Assembly: GCA_029964075.1 (NCBI GenBank)
Contig: CM057148.1
Location: 27,025,916-27,089,915 of the forward strand
Direction of reading: 5' to 3'
Origin: Patiria pectinifera
Taxonomy: Eukaryota > Echinodermata > Asteroidea > Valvatida > Asterinidae
DNA length: 64,000 nt
The position numbers were made by a program, and so were the translations under genes. The notes under the pieces were generated by a model that worked only from the letters and a program-made list of their open reading frames with translations, had not been told where the DNA came from and did not search any database. This document shows positions 55,231-64,000 of the stretch, in pieces; position 1 is the stretch's first letter; each line of letters opens with the position of its first letter.

Positions 55231-55624
55231 TGGAGAAGAAAATGTAGGTGGATGAAACTAGTACAAAAATTCCAACAACTAAAAAAAAAATATGGGAACA
55301 AATTATTACACGGCAGGTGTTAACGATTTATGCAAATTAGGTATATTTAGGGTCAACATTAACGACGGCATCCACCCATATCTTGTTTGTTATGGTTCAA
55401 AGAATTGATCTAGTGTGGATGCCAGCTATTACCCACAAAAATGCCGTGACATTATTTTCGAGAGAACGTTGCCACATTTGACGTAATTGGAGTAACTATG
55501 AAGCAAATGAAACACTTGATTTATAAATTTCAAATGCTGGAACACTTTCGGCATAGCCATAGTCACCCTTACATGATGGCAATTTGTCCAATGTTTCAAT
55601 CAATCCAACTCTAACATGCTAATA

Positions 55625-56145
55625 TTAAAGGGAATGTACAACATTTGCTTTTGCTGCAGTTTTTGAAATAAGTGGATTCGGAGGATTAGTGTGCTATAGC
55701 AAATATTGTTAAAATTACTTGTTTCGCGTTTTGGGCTTGTGGATGCTGAACAAACCAAGAGAACCAATCATGTTCTTGTAGTTTGGTTCCCTGACCCCAC
55801 TTAAGATGAAACGGAGCAATTTATAGACTTTGGGGAATTGTAAGGTCAGAGAATCAGTCTAGCAGGCAGGCTTGTACCCCTTCACAGGTGTGTAATCAAT
55901 TGCAAATAAAATGCGGAATAACTAATTATGAAAATTAGGAGCAGTATTTGAAAACAGCAAGTTTTCTCCAACACTGGTCGGCCGACCAGTTGGAAAAATT
56001 CCATTTTTCTTGAAAATGTCAGCACACCTGGAGCCACACTACAGGATGCTTTAGACTGGCATTCTCTAACAATCCAGTTAGGTATTTTGAGTTAATTTGA
56101 TCTTTTCGTTTTGTGATGTTTGCAAATGTTGTATCTTCCCTTTAA
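55625..56145 (-). repeat. MITE family B, copy 7
   Basis: Starts ATTAAAGGGAATGTACAACA, core ACTGGTCGGCCGACCAGT, ends TATCTTCCCTTTAA. The most diverged interior of the minus-oriented copies. Confidence 0.93.
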
Positions 56146-56611
56146 CTGGATCCTCGTTCTAGGCCTTTACAGTTGCAGTCTACTGTTTGCCTGTAGTGTT
56201 TCTAACTCCTGTGTACCGGATTTGCGCTGCATGGCCAAGGCGTCCCATTTATTCAACGCTAACACATCGCACTCCAGCGTAATCCTCGTCACCCTGCATT
56301 GGTCTCTGTATTCTTGCCATTTTGTTTTTATTGGTAGCAGCTTGTACGAAAAGGTTGAAGGATCCAAATATAGAGGATGAAGTTAGTTGGATTTTTTGTT
56401 TACTGTGGGACGAAATAGTAAAGTTGAATCTAGAAACATTCACCTGATGAACTGAAACTTTTTGTAGGCGGAAACCTAAAAAAAGAGGTTATTTTGGTTT
56501 GAGCTTCTCCCGGGTTGTATGGTTTTGTAATCCTAGATATTCACTTGGTCTTTCTCGTGCAGGTCATTATATGTTATTCATTGCCAAAACTCCAATTTAC
56601 GGACGGCTTTC

Positions 56612-57127
56612 TTAAAGGGAATATACATCATTTGCTTTTGCTGTAATTTTCAGAAATGGATGGAATTGGGGGGTTGGAAATATATAGCAAATATAGTTAT
56701 TTTGAGGTTTTTGTTTTGGTTTTGAAATGCTATAAAAAAAAAAAAAAAAAATTCCTTTAGTCTAGTCTGTGTCCTGGACTCCAAAGAAAGAAGAAGAAGA
56801 GCAACATACATTGGGAACTGAACTGGTCAGGTCACCAGTGTAGCTTCTCTGAACCAGTTCCGCTGGCTTGTGTGTGTTCGAAACAAAACAAGTGCGCAAT
56901 TCAATTGGGGCCAGTAAAAAAAAAAAAAGCCAGTTTTCCAAATGGTCGGCCGACCAGCGTTAGAATGAAAAAAAATACCACTTTTAAAAAAAAAATGACA
57001 GTATACCATTTGACATGAATTTACAGGATGCTTTACACTGTCATTCACTAACAGTCCAGCAAGGTATTTCAAAATGATTTGGTAGTTTTATTTTTTGATG
57101 TTTGCAAATGTTGTATTTTCCCTTCAA
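56612..57127 (-). repeat. MITE family B, copy 8
   Basis: Starts TTAAAGGGAATATACATCAT. Several internal runs have become long A or T tracts (for example near 56735 and 56925), and the right end has decayed to TTCCCTTCAA. Lies only ~470 bp from copy 7 in the same orientation. Confidence 0.92.
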
Positions 57128-58165
57128 CATTAAAAAAGGTCGAATGCGCATGCGGTTTTCAGGACAATGAAAACATATTTATATATTAGGAACTTTGTAT
57201 TCGTTGTATGTTACTGAATTGTTGTCAACTGTTCGATTTGCCGTCCAGTATGACTATTGTTTTGTATCATTCGCAAGCTAGCGTGCGTGTCTTTGCCTTA
57301 TGACCATTATTTTGTTATTTTCTTATATAGGTTCGGACTCCGTTCGTCGTTATGAAACATTGCGGGAAAACTATGACACAATAATTTATAACAAATAACT
57401 TTCCCGCAAATCCGTGACGATACAAGTGCATGGCCTAGATTAATTGAAACTGATAGGGCTGAATAAAACCTTACAAGAAAAGAACGGAGAAAAAAGCTTA
57501 TTCCTCCCAGGAACGACCGTCACGGCTGACTTTATGGTGAGAAGATTAAACGGATTAGTACAATCTCAACAACAAAAAAGGATTAAGGAACTGTGCTGGT
57601 TTCTGATCCTACCCCCCGAGGGTGGGGGAGGGATCTCCCGCCAGGTTGGTCCAAAGCTGGATTAAAATAAGATACACAACATCAGCGGGATTATTACTCA
57701 AGGTTGGCGTGGGTCTGTAATTATATCCTTAGTAATTAGAAGTCAGATTTGTGCATAGCGAGGTTTTTTTCGCCGGATCATAAGGGCTGACATAAGTTCC
57801 TTTCAGAACCATTACTTTCTCAGACACCATAGAAATCTTCAAATCTTGCAATTAGTTATAGCAGGTAGTCAGCAAATACCCCCACTTCTCCGTATCCGCA
57901 TAAGCGTGTCTACTTGACTGAGTTAATAATAATCTCGTGATTCTTGTGAACTTACATCTGCAAATAAAGACACGTTTCGTTGACACGTGTTCTGAGGATT
58001 TGCTACTGGGTAAGCTCTCTTCATGTATCACGTCACAGGAGTGATTATTTGGCGGCGCATGTATAGTGTCGAGTAATTAGCGTTATTGTACCGTGGCTGC
58101 CAATGCATTGGAAATTAAAGATCAATCCGTTGATTTTTGCACACCACAGATGAGCGGAAAGGTTA

Positions 58166-58744
58166 TTAAAGGGAAGATACAACATTTGCAAACATCAAAA
58201 AAAACACGAAATGATCAAATTATCACGAAATATCTCTCTGGATTGTTGGGGAGTGACAGCCTAAAGCATCCTTTAAAGTTGCGGCTCCTGGTGTGCTGAC
58301 ATTTTCAAGAAAAAGTGTAGTTTTCCAACGCTGGTCGGCCGACCAGCGTTGGAGAAAACTGGCTTTTCTCCAACGCTAGTCGGCCGACCAGCGTTGGAGA
58401 AAACTGGCTTTTTTTTCCTTCAAAAAGTGCTCCTATTTTTTCATATTTAGTTCGTCTGCGTTTTCTTTGCAAATGATTACACACCTGTGAAGACTACAAC
58501 CCTGCTAGACTGATTCTCATGGTCTTACAATTCCCCTTAGTCTATAACTTGCTCCGGTTCATCTTAAGTGGCGTCAGAAAACCAGACTACAAGAACATGA
58601 TTGGTTTTCTTGGTTTTTCCAGCATCTACGAACCCAAAACGTGAAACAAGTCAGTGTAGCAATATTTGCTATAACATACTAATCCTCCAAATCCATTTAT
58701 TTCTGAAAATTGCAGCAAAAGCAAATGTTGTACATTCCCTTTAA
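58166..58744 (+). repeat. MITE family B, copy 9, with duplicated core
   Basis: The central block (CCAACGCTGGTCGGCCGACC and following) is present twice in tandem at about 58324-58411, giving two GGTCGGCCGACC-type palindromes (one has GCTAGTCGGCCGACCAGC). This makes the copy ~50 bp longer than the others. Confidence 0.94.
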
Positions 58745-60146
58745 ATCCCAACATAATGATGACTGTTGGTCATTTCTATTGTGTGATTGTGGAAGCGCGC
58801 GATTACACGGGTTGCCAGAACACATGCAAGCTGTAATGAGAACAATATCAGTGATTTAGATGAAATATCAGATAATGATAATGTCGGATTTCGTTAATGA
58901 TAATTGGGGCGTTGGTGCGCACAAAGATGCGCACATATTGACGATGACAGTATTGACAGGGATGGTGATGACGATGATGACGACGATGACAATCATGGCG
59001 TGCACGATAAGAAGATAAAAGCTCCGTTAAAATTACTATAATGGAGATGACAATGTTGATGTGATGATGATGATGATGCATAATGCTAACGATTTGGCGT
59101 TTATGACTGTACGATTGTGACATTGCATTGATGATCGTGAAGACAATGTCAGCGACGTTGATAGCGGCGGTAATAACAATAAAACAATACCATTAATGCA
59201 GCGTTGTAGCCAGGCTGCTCACCATTTGGGGGCGGGGGAGGGGGGCTGGTGGAGGGGGGCTGGATGTTACTGCCCAATTTCTGTTAAACCCGTTAACCAT
59301 GGTCACTCCAGTGCGGGCGACTGAGGGGGGACGGCAATGTTGGAAGAGGAAAGCTATGACAGTGCAGCAACAAATATTATATTAACTTTAGAGTGTGTGG
59401 TGGAGTGGACGAGTTGGATTTCTTGAACGCATTCTGCACACGTTGTTATTAGACTGCGTCATGTTTGTATAATCTTTATCTGACTGGCATTACGACGATC
59501 AATGATAATAGCCAATGCCTGTAATCAGTTATCGATGAAATCCTAGAATGGTCGGTATGCTGTATCATGAGGGTTATCAATGACTACGGTTTGAGGTGTA
59601 GTATCCAGGATGAGACCGTAGATTTATGACACCTGTTTCCTGGATAAGTGTGAGGAGTTCAGAAATAATTGAACTAACTCTTCCTGATGACATCCGATGT
59701 TCGAGTCTTAATGATGGATACCGATAAAAAAAAGTTGACGAAGAAAACAAAATGTTGTTGGGGATGTGGTGATCTAGCCGAGATAATTATTTATTCCTGA
59801 AGAAATTGACGCGATGATTACGTAAAGTTCGATAAAAAAGAAGTGACATAGGCCTAGGCCTATAAGTTGGACGTCGCCTGTAGTAAGAAGTGTTAATCTT
59901 TTTTTCTTCTATAACTTGAGCTTGCCTGGCCGACTATGAAACATAACTCCAGACACCTTCACCAATCCGTTTTCAAGAAGGTAAGGCCAATTTAGCAGCA
60001 AACACGTCTGATTTGTAGACAAATTCAAAGTTAAATGTATTTTAAATTGATTGTTTGACGAAACATTTCAGTGCAAGTCTGCTTCCCTGGTCAGTTAGAA
60101 ATTTGTCCCATTACATGCGACTGGGGTTATCAGACAGCGAGACCCC
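58745..60146. other. No recognised gene; GAT-rich low complexity
   Basis: 58850-59170 is dominated by GAT/GAC trinucleotide words with a (GAT)n run at about 59062-59080. 59227-59262 is a G-rich tract. The rest looks unique. Confidence 0.5.
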
Positions 60147-60239
60147 GTGAACAGAATTAGAAGAGAAGATAATGTCATTGTTGTCGGAGTTTCCCTTGCA
60201 AGGCTCTGACAACAATGATATCTCTTCTCTTCTGTTCAC
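60147..60239. repeat. 93-bp hairpin
   Basis: GTGAACAGAATTAGAAGAGA...CATTGTTGTCGGAG pairs with CTCTGACAACAATG...CTCTTCTCTTCTGTTCAC around a ~14-base loop (TTTCCCTTGCAAGG). Two small bulges lie in the 5' arm. It could be a tiny fold-back MITE or a hairpin RNA. Confidence 0.75.
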
Positions 60240-60681
60240 CTGTCCATCAGTTTACACCTGAGGGCGTTTAATGACCGGCACTACCTCAAGGAATCTCGTG
60301 CGCTAGATTATTTTGAAGTGCTGAATTCATACAGTTGAACAACTGTGATTATGTAAGTAACAGCTTTGGATAGATTTAATCCACGAAAAGCTATAAGACT
60401 GTGAAATCGGGGACATTCTGTATTAATTGAATAGGCAACCAGTTTTTTTTTTCACATCAGACGTTCAAATTGTTTCCCGACGGGTTCTCTATTTGCTGTA
60501 TAAAAATCGAAAACCTGACACATTCAACCAAAAAATTAAAATAAAATAAATGAAAACTAAATTTGAGAAAGTTGGTTATGATGGTCATTTTGATTAAACT
60601 CTTAATTACATAAAATGCTTTCTTATACTTTTTTATGACAAAATGAGAAATTAAAGTAGGAAGCAAAAATGCTATAGAAGG

Positions 60682-60727
60682 GTTGCCCCGGTGTTTCTGG
60701 CAGTGGCTGCAACATATGCGCCGCAGT
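60682..60727 (+). mobile_element. SINE body fragment
   Basis: GGTTGCCCCGGTGTTTCTGG followed by CAGTGGCTGCA is the complement of the block at about 17580-17625 in the other SINE. Only ~45 bp is recognisable. Confidence 0.6.
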
Positions 60728-61289
60728 GGCGTCCGTGGTTTAATGATATACTTAAAATGGCAACAATTACAAGTCCGACAAACACCTCAAATCAAGGAAT
60801 CCACGACCACTTACAATGAAGATTCGTTCAATTTCTCTGTGGGAGTCCGGCAATTAGTTTCAATCAGTATATAGTTATTTCTGCTCCTTCAGAGGGACGT
60901 CCTTGCGTCCAAAAAAAGATTGTCAATAGGCCAGCAGCTTAACAAAAACCATAGCGGGAATCAGTCAGTTTTTAGATGGATTTGTTGTCAAAAGTAAAAC
61001 GGATGGAACCGGTCTCAACCAGAATGTTGCGTAGAACAATTTGATTGAGTTGGATTAACGACATTCATCCTTCATCGTGGTGAAGGAGCGTCACCTGTTT
61101 ATTCCAAATTCGGTTGACTTTTATTGCCTACTTCGATTTATATGTGCAATTCTGAATGTTCACTGCATTTTGGCTTAAAACTCAATCCAGTCAGCTGTAT
61201 TTAATGTCTCTCTAAATTCGCCAAAAGGTATTTCAGCATGCCGCTTTCCAAACAAACTATGGTTACGTTGCAGAAACCTATTCAGGCAT

Positions 61290-61672
61290 TATCGCAACGG
61301 AGTATAGGTACTCAAGGCACTGGGAGTTATGTGTATTATTAGATGAATGAAGTACATGAGAAATACGAGACCCATTATGTAGCACCCTATAATGGTTTAC
61401 AAGGTGCTGCGGCCACTGCCAGGACACCGGGGCGAACCCCTTCTCTTAGCGACAAGTGTTACTGGGTTCTTTAACGTGCATTATACAACACACGGGACCA
61501 ACGGCTTTACGTCCCATCCGAAGGGCGAAGCAAGAATGGTTAAGTGGCTTGCTTAACACAAGTGTCCGCCGGCGGGCTCGAACCCACGTCCCTGTTGCCT
61601 CTGAAACACCAGAACATGAGTCCGGTGAACATGAGTCCAGTGCTCTTAACCGCTAGGCCATGACACTCCATG
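61290..61672 (-). mobile_element. tRNA-derived SINE, same body as 17405 copy
   Basis: Minus-strand head GGAGTGTCATGGCCTAGCGG with A-box, then B-box GGGTTCGAGCCC. The body shares GGTTCTTTAACGTGCATTA and CGGCTTTACGTCCCATCCGA (plus strand) with 17405-17840. The 3' tail is missing. Confidence 0.86.
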
Positions 61673-62164
61673 TGGACATTATAATTATAAACTCATGTGG
61701 AAATTATAATTGTTTTACGACCCCTTACCTGCCCTACAAGGCGACAACGCCAACAAATTTACACGTATCGTTCAGCTTTAAAAAAACTATTTCGTAACAT
61801 AGGAAAATCTTCTTAAAGAATTGTGTTGGTATAAATGGTAAAAAGGAGTGTTACTATGAGTATATTGGTTGTGAGGTGCCGGGGGGGGGGGAAGCTGTAC
61901 ACGCCACAGCAACATACATGTTAGTATATTTATAACGCTATACATACAAAAACAGCCTGCTGTACTTCGTGCTGTGATAAACGTCGGATGATCGGATCTA
62001 TAGGATAAGTCATCTACGTCAACGAATGCTAAAATATTCAAATGAACTCCCTCCGTATCAATATCAACATCAAGCTTTACGACTGGTAAATATCATCTAT
62101 ATAGTGTTATAAAGTCTTCATGATAACATGCAACATAGTACAGTTGTAAAGTGCACATAGGCGA

Positions 62165-62465
62165 GCAGCGGTTATTATTATTTTTTTTTTCATTTCTTTC
62201 TGGTAATGAAACCAAGGGTCCCTCAAAAGTGCCTTAAGCACTGTAGCCCGGAAGCCTGAAGAAACCTCTAGAGAGAAGACAATGAGAAGAAATTACAGTT
62301 TTAGAGGTGGGAGGAAAAGCCCAGAGGAATATTCTGAGGAAAACCCACGGAATCAGGTAGGGACTGAAAACCCAATCCACATATTGGCCCGGGCGGGATT
62401 CGAACTCGGGTCACAGCGGTGGAAGGCGAGGAAAGTACCGCTACGCCAACCTGACTCTGTAATAC
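62165..62465 (-). mobile_element. tRNA-headed SINE-like element
   Basis: On the minus strand an A-box-like TTGGCGTAGCGGTACTT and a B-box GAGTTCGAATCCCGCC lie at about 62455-62385. The body reads, on plus, TTAGAGGTGGGAGGAAAAGC and GAGGAAAACCCACGGAATCA. It has a different body from the other SINEs. The plus-strand T run near 62180 may be its A-rich tail. Confidence 0.65.
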
Positions 62466-63349
62466 ACACATTTTTTTTTTAACGAAACAGCCTATAACTA
62501 CACGGTAGTCGCTAATAACGTTATAAGAAATGTCAAGGATTACAATGCTTATAGTGTCCTTGCAAAGCTATCGGTCCTTCTCTGGTCTCTCAGTGATTAT
62601 CAACAATTTATAGGAAGACAACCTCGTTTTCTGCCTGTAAGATTCTTGAGGGCTCTTTCATCCACCTTCTCCGCGGCATGTCTTTATGCCAAGCACCTCA
62701 AGCTGAACACGCTGGCTTTTATGGGAACGTCCAAACAGTTACAATCTAAATCCCTGCACGATGGGTCATTAACCAGCAGCAAAAGGTGGGAAGAGTGCCG
62801 GCATTTCCAGTCGGATCTCGCAATAAGAAGAATACAAATGTAACAATTTGATTTGAAGAATAGAAGGGAAATCATTTGAGAGAGTTTAAAGGGAGGTGGG
62901 AAAGCAGCACTCTTAAAAGAACACCCATAGTCAGATTTACCCAGCCAATTCGGTTTTCGTTTTTGTCTGGCCTGACAGTTTTTGGGGTCAAAAATTACAT
63001 TTTTTCCAATTAAAAAATGTCACTTTGGCGGGTCAAATATCACATAAAGCCAATTTTTCCTGGTCAAAAATAAACCAGAAGAGTGTCATTTCTGATCCGG
63101 AAAAGTGTCATTTTTTTGACCCGGAAAAGTGTCATTTATAACCGGGGAGGATGCCCATTTGACCCGGATTCTGGGCAAATCTGACTGGGAAGGTGTTAGA
63201 GTGCGTGGTGATTGCTACATGATTATGCCATAGCTTATACACCGAAGTTTGCTGACGAGAATACCGAATAGGCCCTACACAGTAATAAAACGTAAAAACG
63301 TAAGAAGTACGTAACGACTAATTAATCCACCTAACGACAAACTAACCAA

Positions 63350-63482
63350 CTGACTGACTGACCGATTGACCAGCCAACCAACCGCACCACCAACCAACCG
63401 ATCAGCTGACCGACTCACCGACTATGCACCGACTATAACAACCAACCACCCAACTTAACCAACCAACAAACTACACAACCCA
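63350..63482. repeat. Degenerate tetranucleotide tract (CCAA/CTGA)
   Basis: Runs of AACCAACTGACTGACTGACC and CCAACCAACCGCACCACCAA, imperfect. Confidence 0.8.
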
Positions 63483-63689
63483 CCTAACATCAATACATAC
63501 TTACTCTATGGTACTATTGAGTACACGCTACTACTTACACGATCATGTCAGTGACCCAACCTGATCCAACCAGTGCATGGCTGTTTTCCTGACTGCGCAT
63601 GCGTGCCTTAACTTCCTTATCAGAATGAGAACAAGATGAGAATGATATAAGCCGTGTCACTGCCGTGCGATGTTAGGTGTTAGTACAGT

Positions 63690-63916
63690 CCGGGCGATAT
63701 AAACGCAGCTTCTCATACTCTTGAATTATCTCATGTTCAAAGAACCGTCTCATAGTTCAGTTGTTGGAGTTTGGCAGAGAAGACTTCTCCTTTAGCTTGT
63801 TTGGCTACGCCTGTTTTAGTCTAATGATGATGTAAACAACAGCTCGAGTTTTGTTTCAAAGATACTCCACGATAGGAGCTGAGAGGTTCTAGTGTGCTTC
63901 TTTAGTTTGGTAAGTG
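63690..63916 (+). promoter_or_regulatory. Possible TATA promoter and non-coding first exon at right edge
   Basis: GCGATATAAACGCAGC at about 63694 resembles a TATA box. About 200 bp downstream GTTTG/GTAAGTGG at 63909-63910 is a good donor. Together they could be a leader exon of a plus-strand gene beyond the window. No coding evidence supports it. Confidence 0.2.
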
Positions 63917-64000
63917 GTCAGGCAGTTATGTGTTGTGGAATACAAAATAATTCAAATTGAGATTAGATCTCGGCTTTTTTATGTGACAATCGCAAAGTTA

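Overview
This is genomic DNA from an animal, not a microbe. Genes are split by GT-AG introns, there are no operons, and the spaces are filled with short non-autonomous DNA transposons (MITEs), tRNA-derived SINEs and minisatellites. Protein similarity, intron sizes of about 0.6-4 kb and the repeat style (TTTAAAGGGAA-ended MITEs, SINEs with ATT tails) suggest a marine invertebrate deuterostome, such as an echinoderm or hemichordate. That placement is an inference; the species cannot be read from the window.

Two genes are well supported. The first lies on the minus strand from about 32.4 kb to the left edge. It is a homeodomain-interacting protein kinase (HIPK1/2/3 type). I resolved twelve coding exons, 912 codons in consistent reading phase, from the initiator Met at 32391 to the SUMO-interacting region at about 1.0 kb. 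The C-terminal exons lie beyond base 1 and the 5' UTR exon was not found. The second gene is on the plus strand at 43717-48368: four exons coding for 203 residues of a CCDC59/TAP26 (FYV7-like) rRNA-processing factor, complete from start to stop. The two genes diverge from an 11.3 kb spacer that should hold both promoters and the missing HIPK leader exon.

Layout: 1-32.4 kb, HIPK exons in repeat-rich introns; 32.4-43.7 kb, repeat-rich divergent spacer; 43.7-48.4 kb, CCDC59; 48.4-64 kb, no recognised gene, many MITEs and SINEs, and a weak candidate promoter plus first exon at the right edge.

Repeats cover much of the window. They include nine copies of a ~520 bp element centred on the palindrome GGTCGGCCGACC, four ~490 bp near-perfect hairpins, several TA-flanked Tc1/mariner or pogo-like MITEs, a hAT-like element with a second MITE inside it, a group of elements that share TTAACCCTAAC termini but carry different internal repeat words, tRNA-headed SINEs, and a 1.5 kb G-rich minisatellite in a HIPK intron. 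The most notable local events are a triplicated 120-bp unit made of the 3' part of a HIPK kinase exon with its splice donor, and a pair of oppositely oriented GGTCGGCCGACC elements flanking that same exon.
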